Below, one piece after another: positions 8,626 through 16,960 of a DNA stretch of 40,421 nt; the stretch's first letter is position 1; each line of letters starts with the position of its first letter. Position numbers and translations under genes: made by a program. The stretch spans positions 1 to 40,421 of the IMG/VR virus record IMGVR_UViG_3300045125_000105; one strand, written 5' to 3'. This DNA comes from a virus. Below the pieces are notes generated by a model. That model did not search any database, was not told the origin of the DNA, and was given only the letters and a program-made list of their open reading frames with translations.

Positions 8626-9301
8626 ATGCCAATCGTAGTAACTGCCGTGGGCCCGTCCGGCGCTAAGTCAGGAGCCGGTTCCTGCCGGCACCCATCACGC
8701 CATCTGCTATGGCGTTGTCGATCTCGGGACGCAGGTCTCCGAGAAGTTCGGCCCGAAAAAGAAAGCTGGCCTCCTCTGGGAGGTGCCGGATGAGCGGATC
8801 AACGTGCAGGGCAGCAAAGTACCCTGCGCGGGGCATCAGCAAGCGGTTCACCGCCATGCCGCAACGAGAAGGGCAACCTGGGCAAGGCGTCCCTGGAGGG
8901 CTGGCGGGGGCGTCCCGTTCACCAAGGAGGAGCTCAACGGCTTCGATCTGGCGAACGCAGTCCTCGGCAAGAACCGCCTGCTTGAACGTCATCCACTGGC
9001 CACGGGCCGCGGGGCACGTTCGCGGAGATCGCCGGCGTGGTGGCCCTGCCTAAGGGGATGCCGGTCCGTAAGCCGGAAGAAACGAGCTGACCAACTTCTG
9101 CATCATCGATGCCATCGCTGCGGCCCGCAAGGCTGGCAACAAGGACGTGACCTGGCCGGAGTCGCTGCCGCAGTGGATCTCGGACGTCTGTCCGAAGTCC
9201 ACCGAGTATCGTCGGAGTTCGCCGGCCAGGTGACGTTCGTCCCCGCACCGGAGCCGGCCCCCTGAGCCGGTGTCCCCATCGGGGAAGACGTGCCGTTCTA
9301 A
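8626..9301 (+). CDS. SSB-like DNA-metabolism protein with acidic DVPF tip
   Basis: The start MPIVVTAVGPSGAKS lies 3 bases after the nuclease stop. It then reads THHAICYGVVDLGTQVSEKF, GPKKKAGLLWEVPDERINVQ, SLEGWRGRPFTKEELNGFDL, NVLGKNCLLNVIH and FAEIAGVVALPKGMPVRKPE. A C-terminal half, TNFCIIDAIAAARKAGNKDV, precedes a proline-rich linker and ends GEDVPF at 9301. A beta-rich N-terminal domain plus a disordered linker and an acidic tip ending DVPF mirrors single-stranded DNA-binding proteins, whose DDDIPF-type tips recruit partner enzymes. About 215 residues. The family is common next to phage RecB-like nucleases. The SSB role is inferred from the tip and the context. Confidence 0.55.
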
Positions 9302-9324
9302 CAGCCTCCGACGACCCTACGACT

Positions 9325-9623
9325 ATGACTACGGGAACCCTCCTAAGGAGGCGCGGCCGCGCCCGCGCTCTCTCCAAGACCCGCCGCAATGGCGGCAGGA
9401 CTTCGAGGGGCCACGGCGGCCACCGCTGCTCCCGCACCACAACGGCAGCTTCACGGCTGAGGAGGTGGTGACGATGATCGGCGCGCCGCCCCGGGCGAAT
9501 ATGGTCGGGGCGGTCTGCCGGGCCTTCTCGCAACCGAAGGATCTGACTCGCCACCTACGATGCAGGCCAAGAGCTCCAGCGGCTCACGCCCGCACCATCT
9601 CCGCCGCTGGCGGAGGGCTGAAT
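9325..9623 (+). CDS. Small winged-helix-like protein
   Basis: The start is ATG at 9325 or slightly upstream. The best segment is LLPHHNGSFTAEEVVTMIGA, PPRANMVGAVCRAFSQ, then after an indel LATYDAGQELQRLTPAPSPP and a stop at 9623. The pattern 'G.FTaeeV....g.PP..n.mGAv.r.l' is seen in small phage proteins predicted to have a winged-helix fold. About 100 residues. It lies between the SSB-like gene and a string of tiny genes in the same operon. Confidence 0.5.
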
Positions 9624-9624
9624 C

Positions 9625-9848
9625 GTGGTAAGCTACGACTTCAGTCCGATGCCGGACACCAACCCGCAGCCGCTGGAGCATTGGTCCCTATACATCAATG
9701 CCGGCGAGGAGCGTTACGACCGGGTGGTCCGCACCAACTTGGCCGGAGCCATCTGCGAGGCTACCGGATGGTCGAGATGCTCAAGGAGCAGGGGCAAGCA
9801 TCCAATCACCGTAATCATCGCCAAGTCCCAAGAACCCAAAAGAAATGA
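9625..9848 (+). CDS. Small hypothetical protein
   Basis: A GTG start at 9625 gives MVSYDFSPMPDTNPQPLEHW, SLYINAGEERYDRVVRTNLA and GAICEATG. After an indel it reads MVEMLKEQGQ and ends QVPRTQKK at a tga overlapping the next start (aaatgag). About 73 residues. The function is unknown. Confidence 0.5.
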
Positions 9849-9951
9849 GCACCGACCTTCGATCCTCATCGCCCTCGGCCTCGCCTTCCTGATCGGAATC
9901 GTGGTCGGCATCGTCATCCAATCCGAGAACGGGCCGGACTACGACGAGTGA
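9846..9951 (+). CDS. Tiny single-pass membrane protein
   Basis: An ATG overlapping the preceding stop gives MST and, one indel later, PSILIALGLAFLIGIVVGIV, IQSENGPDYDE, then a stop at 9951. It has a single hydrophobic helix of about 19 residues followed by a short acidic tail. About 35 residues. It could be a membrane-acting early protein; no family is recognised. Confidence 0.5.
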
Positions 9952-10185
9952 CTTATAGCCACGAAATGGAATCCACTGCTGACGCCGTAGCCATCCTGCG
10001 CCTGATGATCGCCCCGTATGGGTCGCGCATCGAGGCCGCAGCCCTCACCCACGCGGTTGAGGAACTCACCAAGCGCCAAAGCTCTGCCGGCGGAGAACGA
10101 GAGGATCCGCGCCTCCCGCGACAAATGGCGGAGGTGACGGAGCAGTTCGTCGATGGTCTGAGCAAGGATGACGACAAGATCCCTA
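9948..10185 (+). CDS. Small hypothetical helical protein
   Basis: A GTG start overlaps the previous stop (gagtgac) and gives TYSHEMESTADAVAILRLMI, APYGSRIEAAALTHAVEELT and KRQS. An acidic C-terminus, EQFVDGLSKDDDKIP, follows after likely indels. About 75 residues. No function can be assigned. Confidence 0.45.
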
Positions 10186-10580
10186 GCCGGCGCCGTCAAA
10201 GCCTACACCAAAGCTCATCAAGACGCCTCCGTCCAATGCCCCAGCGAACGGATAAGTGGCAGAGCAAACTGGGTGGCCGCAAGTGGCGGGCCCCGGCAAT
10301 CGACTTTGCCCAGATCTCCCGGAAGTCGCAGACGCAGAGGCCCGCTTCTGGGCCAAACGACACGCACCAATGGAACAATCAATGACCCCGAGGGAGTACG
10401 CCCTCACCAAGAAGAACGACAAGCTGGCCGCTGACCTGGATGCCGTCAAGGCCCGGTTGGCTGGAGTGGCAGGCTTGCGCCAAGCGGCTGGCCCACGCCT
10501 ACCGCAACAACAGCACCAAGGAGAACACCCGCGCCTTCGTCGAGTATGCCCGGCTGGCGGCGCACGAGAGGGCGGCAATG
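10168..10580 (+). CDS. Small hypothetical protein (frameshifted)
   Basis: This starts MTTRSLAGAVKAYTKAHQDA, continues as DKWQSKLGGRKWRAPAIDFA, and then LPEVADAEARFWAKRHAPME and MTPREYALTKKNDKLAADLD. One or two proteins may be present; MTPREYALTKKND at 10381 could be a separate start. The composition is charged and helical. No recognised domain. The end overlaps the next start near 10578. Confidence 0.4.
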
Positions 10581-11000
10581 AGCGACACGCCGAAACAGAT
10601 CAGGCAAAGATCGCCGCCGGATTTCTGCCGTGCCGGAAAGCTTCGTCTCGCCCGCCAACTGGAGCGCGAGAACGCGCCGCGCTGCGGGCGGAAGTAATCA
10701 ACTCGAAGACAGACTATAGAGGGGCATGAGAGCGCGCTTCGCAGTAGGGACAACGAAAACGCCCAGTTGATAAAGCAACGAGGCGAAAACTCCAAACTCT
10801 ACTTTGAAGCCGGCGCAGGTAAAGATTCCTGAATTGCTGCGCGAAAACGCCAGTTGCGGGATCTATTAGATTCGATGCTAAACGTCGCTGAGAACTGCGA
10901 CGAAACGGGCTACGCTGACGGCTATGGATTTGTAGATGTTGACAAGCTGCACGAAAATGTCTGCGCCGCTATTGCGGCGGCGAGGGAGGGGAAGCAATGA
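10578..11000 (+). CDS. Coiled-coil early protein
   Basis: This starts MSDTPETDQAKIAAGFLP and continues ARQLERENAALRAEVINSKT, SALRSRDNENAQLIKQRGEN, LLRENAQLRDLLDSMLNVAE, NCDETGYADGYGFVDVDKLH and ENVCAAIAAAREGKQ, stopping at 11000. Heptad-like Leu/Asn spacing (LERENAALRAEV, LRENAQLRDLL) indicates a coiled coil of about 70 residues followed by a small globular end. The MSDTP start is frequent in small phage early genes. About 140 residues. The function is unknown; oligomerisation is likely. Confidence 0.55.
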
Positions 11001-11163
11001 GCGACACGCACACACAACACGCCGAGAACGGATGCGGCAAAAAGATTGGCCGCAGGCTTTCAAGCTGTTCCTGGAAATTTTCGGTTTGCAGGAAAACCCG
11101 AGCGCGAAAAACGCGGCGCTGCGGGAAATGGGACAAACTTGGTTTTCCGCATCCCAAAAATGA
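10997..11163 (+). CDS. Small hypothetical protein
   Basis: The start ATG overlaps the previous stop (caatgagcgac). The reading is MSDTHTQHAEN, then after an indel KDWPQAFKLFLEIFGLQENP and SAKNAALREMGQTWFSASQK to a stop at 11163. It shares the MSDT start with its upstream neighbour. About 55 residues. No domain is recognised. Confidence 0.45.
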
Positions 11164-11233
11164 TGCAGGATGAGCAGCTTGCCGGAGCTTATTGAGAACT
11201 GTAAATCCGTTAGAAAGGGGAGGGGAAGCAACG

Positions 11234-11429
11234 AGCTACTCATCGACTACCTGCCCCTGCGGTGGGAATAAGCTCAACGAGGACGATGCTCTGCGCTTCC
11301 TGCGAGACGCACGTGGCCGGCTCGTTTGATCGCGTGCGGATGGATGACGCCACCGCACCTTGGGCCGAGCGCCGGGCCGCAGCAATCCGTGTGCTCGCCG
11401 TTGCCCGCAGACGGAGGGATGCCAAGTGA
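11234..11429 (+). CDS. Small cysteine-motif protein
   Basis: A strong purine-rich Shine-Dalgarno (aaaggggaggggaag) precedes acgagctac at 11234, probably a misread ATG. The frame reads SYSSTTCPCGGNKLNEDDAL, then after an indel FCETHVAGSFDRVRMDDATA and a basic end RVLAVARRRRDAK, stopping at 11429. The C-P-C-G-G...C spacing suggests a small zinc ribbon. About 65 residues. It overlaps the next gene by gtga. Confidence 0.5.
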
Positions 11430-11632
11430 GCTATCCCCGCAACAAGGACGCTGACATCATCGAGCGGATGCTGCTGTCCTTCGACCCGCTGAAGAACATC
11501 GTGTCCGCCTCCAAGGCCCAGCCCAAGCACATCCGTGCCCGGGCCAACCGGATGGGCCTGCGGAAGCAGTACATCACCGACAGCGAGAAGGAACTGCTGG
11601 CCCAGCTCCGCCGGGAGACCAAAGTCCCATGA
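11426..11632 (+). CDS. Small HTH-like protein
   Basis: A GTG start overlaps the preceding stop. The intact frame reads SYPRNKDADIIERMLLSFDP, LKNIVSASKAQPKHIRARAN, RMGLRKQYITDSEKELLAQL and RRETKVP, ending at 11632. The pattern 'i...S....k.ir.RAnrmGl' is a helix-turn-helix-like arrangement of the GcrA/terminase-small type. 68 residues. It may bind DNA as an early regulator. Its stop overlaps the ATG of the lysozyme-like gene. Confidence 0.5.
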   Translation: MSYPRNKDADIIERMLLSFDPLKNIVSASKAQPKHIRARANRMGLRKQYITDSEKELLAQLRRETKVP

Positions 11633-12072
11633 AGATCCGGCACCTGCTGCCGCTTTTGCTGCTGCCCCTAGCCGGGCCCACGGCTGGAGGCAGCAGCTCA
11701 ATGGGGCATCGACCAGCACAAGCTCCTCTCCGCCATCGGGGCGGTCGGAGGGCAACCCCTGGAAGCGGCCCGGGGGCCTCTATGGCTATACGCCGGCCAC
11801 TTGGGCCCAGTACAGCACTCTGCCCTACCGGCAGGCTCAGAACCCCGTAAAAGCCAAGGAAACGGCCTTCCTGGATCATTCTGGAGACGTGCCAGCGGCT
11901 GGAACGGGACGGGATCAGGCCCACCCCTACCTGATCGCCCTCCGCTGGCGGTGGGGGTACGAGGGGATGAAACGACGACTGAAGACGCAAAGCGACTATG
12001 CAAAACGAGTTACCAATCTCTACTCTCGACCCAACCTTCGCTGAGGCAGCATTCCAATGCCTGCTGCGGTAA
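11629..12072 (+). CDS. Secreted lysozyme/transglycosylase-like protein
   Basis: The ATG overlaps the previous stop (atga). MKIRHLLPLLLLPLAG is a signal peptide or signal-anchor. The mature part reads AAAQWGIDQHKLLSAIGAVE, GNPWKRPGGLYGYTPATWAQ, YSTLPYRQAQNPVKAKETAF, LILETCQRLERDGIRPTPYL, IALRWRWG and TQSDYAKRVTNLYSDPTFAE. The layout 'l..aI..vE..n.......g.yg.t.atW......' with Glu in AVEG, followed by a Tyr/Gly turn and helices ending in 'YA.Rv.nLy', resembles lysozyme-fold lytic transglycosylases. About 145 residues. It is the probable endolysin, exported by its own signal, although it lies far from the holin. Confidence 0.6.
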
Positions 12073-12570
12073 AGGGTAAGTCGTTGGGGCGCAAGCTGAA
12101 CCGTGAGGAATGGATCGAGACGGTGCAGGCGAGTCTACAACGCAGTATCGCCATCAGGCGGGCCCAGCTTAAGACGTCAAACGGCCAAGCAGATCGATGA
12201 CGAATGGCTGGCGGAGCTGGAGGCCAACCCGTCCTATGCGGGGATCGACATCCGCCGGGAGCTGGGGAAGGCCCAAGCCTGGGCGGGGGTCCGCAATGCC
12301 GGCGTGACCCGAATGCGGTTCGTCAACTGGCTGAACAAGGTGGACCGGCCCATCACCTACAACGGCAGCGGGGCCACTTCCTTCGCCAAGCTGATCCCCA
12401 AGGCGTTTGAGCCCGCCGGCTGGCGGGAGTGGGTCAAGGACAACGCCCGGGATCCGTCCTGGGCCGACCATCCGTGGTCCGAACTGGACTCGACGGCGCA
12501 GAAGCGCATCATCGCGGAACTTGCACGAAAGGAAGTACAGGACGAGGACCACCCCGGAGGTGGTGGCTGA
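12057..12570 (+). CDS. Replication-associated protein
   Basis: The start overlaps the end of the lysozyme-like gene: MPAAVKGKSLGRKLNREEWI. After an indel near 12175 it reads QTAKQIDDEWLAELEANPSY, AGIDIRRELGKAQAWAGVRN, RMRFVNWLNKVDRPITYNGS and PAGWREWVKDNARDPSWADH. The segment 'p.YagIDirrElgkAqaW......t..rFvnWLnr.drp' is typical of the C-terminal part of phage and plasmid replication-initiation or primosome proteins. About 170 residues, which is short for an initiator. A role in loading host replication factors is inferred. Confidence 0.5.
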
Positions 12571-12757
12571 GATGCGTAGGCTGTTCTGGGAGGGCGTGAC
12601 CCCACCGGAACTGGCCAAACGCTACGGGATCTCCCGCGTCTATGCTTGGCAGATCTGCCACTTCTACCGGCTGCGGGGTGAGCCTCCGCCCGACTTCCGG
12701 CCCAAGTCCCGCACCTACACCACCTACCAGCCTTCCGTCATTCCCAATGCCCGATGA
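12521..12757 (+). CDS. Small HTH DNA-binding protein
   Basis: A TTG start at 12521 is assumed: MHERKYRTRTTPEVVAEMRR, LFWEGVTPPELAKRYGISRV, YAWQICHFYRLRGEPPPDFR, then a basic Tyr-rich tail to 12757. The segment 'GvTppELAkrYGISrvyawqI' is a clear helix-turn-helix. About 78 residues. It overlaps both neighbours and probably acts as a regulator or replication accessory. Confidence 0.6.
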   Translation: MHERKYRTRTTPEVVAEMRRLFWEGVTPPELAKRYGISRVYAWQICHFYRLRGEPPPDFRPKSRTYTTYQPSVIPNAR

Positions 12758-13111
12758 AACCCGCAAGGTCGCCAAACCGTTCGACGCCTCAGGATCGTTT
12801 CCCAGACGACTTATCCTAACGGGCTACGTGACCCCCAGCCTCAACACGATGCTGGGCCGGCACCATTGGATAATGACGCGCATCAAGAAGGAGGCCCAAC
12901 TGGCCCTCGCTATCGCGTTACGATCACCCGCTACGGGGCCAAGCTCCTAGACGTGGACAACGGGGCCGGGGGCTGCAAGCCGCTCCTCGACGCGATGCGG
13001 TACGAGGGCCTGATCCCGGACGACGACCCCGGCTCTATCGACTTCGTTTTCCGCCAGCAGAAGGTGAAGAAGGCCCACCTGCGGACGGAGATTTTGCTGG
13101 AGCGGCTGTAG
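12747..13111 (+). CDS. rusA: RusA-like Holliday junction resolvase
   Basis: This starts MPDETRKVAKPFDASGSFPR, continues RLILTGYVTPSLNTMLGRHH and WIMTRIKKEAQLAL, and after one indel near 12910 reads RYRVTITRYGAKLLDVDNGA, GGCKPLLDAMRYEGLIPDDD and PGSIDFVFRQQKVKKAHL. The signature 'r.R.t..R.l.D.DN...g.K.llDalr..gli.DDd' with the conserved acidic residues (DVDN, LLDA, PDDD) identifies RusA. It cuts four-way and branched DNA, clearing replication intermediates before packaging. About 121 residues, the normal family length. It is the last gene of the plus-strand early operon and converges on the minus-strand late unit. Confidence 0.85.
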
Positions 13112-13338
13112 GCCGGCGGCGGTAGGCGGTGATCCGCACCACCTTCTTGGTCACCTCGTCCCAAACTGGGAACACGGCAGTCTCCACGGTCTTGGCCCGC
13201 AGGGGCCGGCCCCAGCAGCACCCGCACCCGGTCAGGGCTGCACTCCAGTTGCTCGGCGATTGCATCGCGGGAATCCCAACCTTGCGGCAGGATGTAAGTC
13301 TTGCGGGCCTGAGCCTCGACCAAGGCGTTCCAGTTCAC
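13112..13338 (-). CDS. Small HTH protein at the end of the late unit
   Basis: A GTG start at 13338 overlaps the stop of the phosphoesterase gene (ctgtgaac). It reads NWNALVEAQARKTYILPQGW, DSRDAIAEQLECSPDRVRVL, and after an indel RAKTVETAVFPVWDEVTKKV and VRITAYRR. The central part is a helix-turn-helix ('aIAeqLecSpdrVrvLL') followed by a small beta domain. About 75 residues; the exact 3' end near 13115 is uncertain, and one open frame would run into the convergent resolvase gene. Confidence 0.5.
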
Positions 13339-14258
13339 AGTTTGAGGAGGGCGGCGAAGTGACTCTCGCCGTCGATGATCGGTATGTTGAGGTGGAGAAA
13401 GCTGCCCGTCTGCGCCACCAGTTGCACCGAGTAGCCGTGGGACCAGTCGGTGGGGGCGGTATGCTGCCAGAGAGGTTGCAACTGGCACAGGCAGCCGGGG
13501 TTCCAGGACCCCACGATGCCGGTCGCAATCCGCCGGACGATGTTGCTCTGGGCCCGGTGGGTGTGACCGAAGACGCAGTTGCCGGCGATCTTATCCACAG
13601 TTGCGGAAACCGCATTCTTGGCCGTGGACACCCCGTGGAAGAAAAAGCACTTCCCACGCTTGATCACGCCCGGGAACGGGCAGGTCGTCGTAGAACTCAC
13701 CCTGCCGGTAGTAGGAAATTTCACGTTCCTTTAGCTGCAGTCGAAACTCGAGGGCCAGCAGCCGGCGGAGGCCCTCGGCGTCCTTCTTGTGGCGCAGCAC
13801 CTGCGTCACGCACCAAGTCTCCACCCGGCGCTCGTGGTTGCCCTCCAGGTACTCGATCTTGGCCCTAGGGCCGCCAACCGCAACTGGTCGAGGAACCGCC
13901 CCGCAGCGGCCAGATCCTCCTCATAGGTGTAGTCCGTCTCAGCGACGTACCCCATCACGTGATGCTGGGCCAGGAACCCGCCGCAATCGACGTGATCACC
14001 GAGGAGGATGATCTCGTGGGGGTCAAGCGCCTTGATGTCCGCCAGCATCGCGGCAATGGCCTGCTGGTCAGCCAAGCATCCGTGGGTGTCGGGGATGCAG
14101 ACGCGGATGATGTCGGAGGTGGACCGCTTGCGGGGCGTCACTGCTGGGACGGCCTTCGTCTTGCGGATCTTGGTCGCGTGCTCCAGCGCCGACTTGGCTA
14201 CGGACAGCTCCTTCTTGAGGCCGGCAATCTCCGCCTCGTAACACCTTGCGGGCCTCAT
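13335..14258 (-). CDS. Calcineurin-like metallophosphoesterase
   Basis: The start at 14258 overlaps the upstream stop. A helical lead, EAEIAGLKKELSVAKSALEH, precedes IIRVCIPDTHGCLADQQAIA, then EIILLGDHVDCGGFLAQHHV, and after an indel IEYLEGNHERR. It continues CVTQVLRHKKDAEGLRRLLA, GKCFFFHGVSTAKNAVSATV and GNCVFGHTHRAQSNIVRRIA, and ends SHFAALLKL. All metal-binding motifs are present: D-x-H (PDTHG), GDxxD (GDHVD), GNHE, a late His (FHG) and GHTH. Phage members of this superfamily are often found near lysis or DNA-metabolism genes; the substrate cannot be predicted. About 305 residues. Confidence 0.8.
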
Positions 14259-14514
14259 CCCGCTGGACTGTGGCCCACTCGTTCACGGGAAGAGCTTGGA
14301 CTTTGAGGTACGTGAGCAGCAGCGAGATCAGCATCCACGCCCCGGTGAAAATGCCGCTCCAGATGAGCAGCTTGCGGTCGGTCTCGTGGGCCTGCGTCTC
14401 GACGGAGCGCAGCCGGTCAGCGATGCCGGTGTGGCCCATTTCGGGATCGCCCACGAGGGCCTTCTCGATCCGGTTCAGCGTTTCCTTGATGGATGACAGT
14501 TCTTCCTGGCTCAT
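14255..14514 (-). CDS. Small membrane protein with coiled coil
   Basis: The ATG overlaps the holin stop (atga). It reads MSQEELSSIKETLNRIEKAL, VGDPEMGHTGIADRLRSVET, QAHETDRKLLIWSGIFTGAW and MLISLLLTYLKV. An N-terminal amphipathic helix or coiled coil is followed by a single transmembrane helix (about residues 49-68) and a short tail. The topology and the position after a holin suggest a lysis accessory or second holin-like protein. About 85 residues. Confidence 0.55.
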
Positions 14515-14951
14515 TTGGTTGGGCGGTTGTACCTGGCTCCGAAGAACCAGAAGATCATAGTCCAGCAGCCGAACTGCACCTCGTCCTGCATCGTGGCCTG
14601 CTGGTCAGGCGTGGCAGCAAAGTAGACCCAGGCGAGCAGGATGACCCCGATCCACGTCAGCAGGGGCCGGGTCAGGGCCCGCAGGGCGTCCACCCCGACG
14701 TAGATGTTCTTCATCCACCCGGAGACGCCCTCGGGGATGACGCGCAGGCCCTCTCCCAGCTTCTGGCTCTCGGTGAACGCCCTCCACGCCGCTTCCTTGT
14801 CCGCTGCCGCCAGCTTGGCGTTCAGCAGCATAATCTCCACCTCCGCATCCTTCTTCTTGCGGTAGGTCTCAAACCAGGAGCTGCCGATGTGGAGGAGGGA
14901 TCCAACCACTCCTCCACCGGCGGCATTGAAGAGGACGTCCCAAAGACTCAA
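14511..14951 (-). CDS. 3TM-type holin
   Basis: A TTG start at 14951 overlapping the previous stop is likely: SLWDVLFNAAGGGVVGSLLH, IGSSWFETYRKKKDAEVEIM, LLNAKLAAADKEAAW. This is followed by two hydrophobic helices, ALTRPLLTWIGVILLAWVYF and QFGCWTMIFWFFGARY. The layout (glycine-rich first helix, charged coiled linker rich in Lys/Glu/Ala, 'vdalra.tRPllt' before helix 2, and an 'FWFfg.R' end) fits 3TM-type phage holins, which form the membrane hole at lysis. About 146 residues, intact. The next gene starts within its stop. Confidence 0.72.
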   Translation of the reverse strand: MSLWDVLFNAAGGGVVGSLLHIGSSWFETYRKKKDAEVEIMLLNAKLAAADKEAAWRAFTESQKLGEGLRVIPEGVSGWMKNIYVGVDALRALTRPLLTWIGVILLAWVYFAATPDQQATMQDEVQFGCWTMIFWFFGARYNRPTK

Positions 14952-15165
14952 TCGTCGTCCTCCATATCCTCCCGCTCCAGGCGGGTGGGGGCGTAGCCCT
15001 TGTTGGAGTACTTCATCTTGGGGCCGATGGCATTGCACCGACCTCCTTGCGGACGGGGCGCTGGCCCCGGTCGGGCACGTACTCCGACATATCACTGTCC
15101 TCCGAGGGGTTGCAGTGGCACGGGGAGTTGTTGGAGCTGGGCATCTTGCCGTTCTTGATCTTCAT
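14948..15165 (-). CDS. Small hypothetical protein
   Basis: This starts MKIKNGKMPSSNNSPCHCNP, SEDSDMSEYVPDRGQRPVRK, EVG. After an indel near 15035 it reads IGPKMKYSNKGYAPTRLERE and DMEDDD, with a stop at 14948. It contains a C-x-C pair near the N-terminus. About 72 residues. No function is recognised. It lies between a tiny basic protein and the holin. Confidence 0.5.
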
Positions 15166-15173
15166 AGGAGAGA

Positions 15174-15308
15174 TTACTTCTTCTTCTTAACGCGGGTGGG
15201 AAGCTTCTTGTAATGGGTCTTCTTGGCCCATTCGAGGCAGTTGACACTGCCACCAAAGCCGCCGGAGGCGAAACACGCAGCGGACTGCTTCTTCGATTTG
15301 AAGGGCAT
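15174..15308 (-). CDS. Tiny basic protein
   Basis: An intact 44-codon frame: MPFKSKKQSAACFASGGFGG, SVNCLEWAKKTHYKKLPTRV, KKKK. It is strongly basic with two cysteines, and starts 3 bases after the stop of the internal virion protein. The small size and lysine-rich end suggest a minor DNA-contacting or virion protein, but no family is recognised. Confidence 0.5.
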   Translation of the reverse strand: MPFKSKKQSAACFASGGFGGSVNCLEWAKKTHYKKLPTRVKKKK

Positions 15309-15311
15309 ACG

Positions 15312-16955
15312 TCAGGGAGCGGCTCCAGACATTGCTCCAAAACGGGCGAGGGACATCGCCAGTGCCGGATCATCAGGGGCGTAACGGGGGGCCGCCATCA
15401 ACCGCTGATAAAGTGGCGACATCGCGGTCTTTCGGGCGATGGTTGGAGCACTCGATCCAAGAAATGCCCCTGCGGCAGTCAGGCCAGGGCTCATTCCCGT
15501 GCTAGTGCCAATCGCAGTGGCTCCCAGTGCCGCGCCAGCAGTTCTCCGCAACAGCATCGGAATGTTTTCAGACACTGGCTGCACGTCCCGAATGTCGCGC
15601 ATCACCTTTGGCATAGTCGCGAAGACTCGGGCAATCAAATCGGCGTTGCCAGACATCACTCGCTTCTGAACGTCCTTCTGATCGTAGAGGATCTGCGGCG
15701 AGATGTTACCCTCAATCAAGGCATCACGATAGGCATAGATCTGAGCCAGCTTGCCACGCGCAGATGTGTACTCCTCAAGCGATCCTTTGCCCTGCCTTAC
15801 TGAGCATCTTCTCAACGTATCTTCCTGATTTGCGGCTGCTGCGGTCAGTGACTTGGCCTCATTCCTTGCAGCAGTACTGGGCTGGCTCCGCGTTCAGCGG
15901 CGGATTTATAGGCATTCCAAGCCTCCCTGGCCGCCTCTCGTGCGTTTCGCACAGCATCGATCTGATTGGAAAAATCGTCTCCAAGCTTACCGATTTCCCG
16001 CAGCGGTGCGCTCAACTTGATGATGCGATCCTGGATGTGCAGCGAGTCTCAGCGGAGCGTCAATCAAGCGCATATCCTCGCGGGCCAATTGGTTCACAAC
16101 ACGCTGATTTACTTCATTGGCAGCACGCTGGATTTCGATGGAACCACCAGCGGTTTCACTCAGGCCGCGGTTCAATGCCGAATCGCGGTAAGTGAGTGTC
16201 GGGTCGATTTTTCCACCCCGCGCAATCCATTCGCGGCTGTTCGTATTGGTGACCGCATCATCGGCCATCCGTTTGGCCTGCTCCTGTTGTTTGGCATTGC
16301 GGGGCATTTGCCGAGTGGCCCCAGCAAAGCCAGTAGCAGCGACAGATCCAGCAACCTCTCCCGCAGACGGAGCGCGGCCCTCTTCCATCCCAGTCTTGAT
16401 CGCCGAGGCCCCGTAGAGGGTGGACAGCGTGCGCAGCCCTGCGGCTGCATAAAGTACTCCAGCGCTTGGGAACCGCCTGACGCAGAGCCTGAATGGCCGT
16501 TCTGGCTCCGGCCTGACCCAGCAGGAGTGATGCCGATGCCGGGCAAGGTGCCAATCGGCAGCCTCACTCCAAGGTCTGGCCAAGGCTGTAGGGCTGATTG
16601 CCGGCCTTCTGGATGGCGATGTCGGTCAGGGCGGCACTGGTGGCTCCACCAAGCGGAACGGCAGCGAGTTTCCGTGATTCCTGGGGCACGGAGGCCAGCC
16701 GCCTGACCACCAGCGATTGCCGTCACCGCGCAGGCCCATCTCGCCGGCAGCCATCCCGTACTGCTTGAGCGCCTGCATATCCACCTCGGATTGCGCGGCA
16801 GCGCCGGAGCTGCCTGCCTCGAACGCCTACTTGCCTGTTGGCCAGCGCCTCACGCTCCTGCCGGGACACTTGGATCCAAGCCTCAATGTCACCTGCTTGA
16901 CGCCGGCATTAGCCAGCTCCAACGCTTTGGATTGGATTTCGTCTTCGGAGAACAT
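15312..16955 (-). CDS. Internal virion/structural protein B
   Basis: The start MFSEDEIQSKALELANAGVK lies 5 bases after the upstream stop. It then reads DIEAWIQVSRQEREALANR, SGAAAQSEVDMQALKQYGMA, LAAVPLGGATSAALTDIAIQ, VGLRTLSTLYGASAIKTGME, TLTYRDSALNRGLSETAGGS, IQRAANEVNQRVVNQLARED, LREIGKLGDDFSNQIDAVRN and YTSARGKLAQIYAYRDALIE. It ends SLARFGAMSGAAP. Long helices alternate with hydrophobic Gly/Ala stretches (GAALGATAIGTSTGMSPG). The segment 'vnqlAredmrL.da.l' followed by 'l.eigklgddf..qid..r..are' is shared with large phage structural proteins thought to be ejected with the DNA. About 547 residues over several frameshifts. Confidence 0.5.
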
Positions 16956-16960
16956 TGGCG

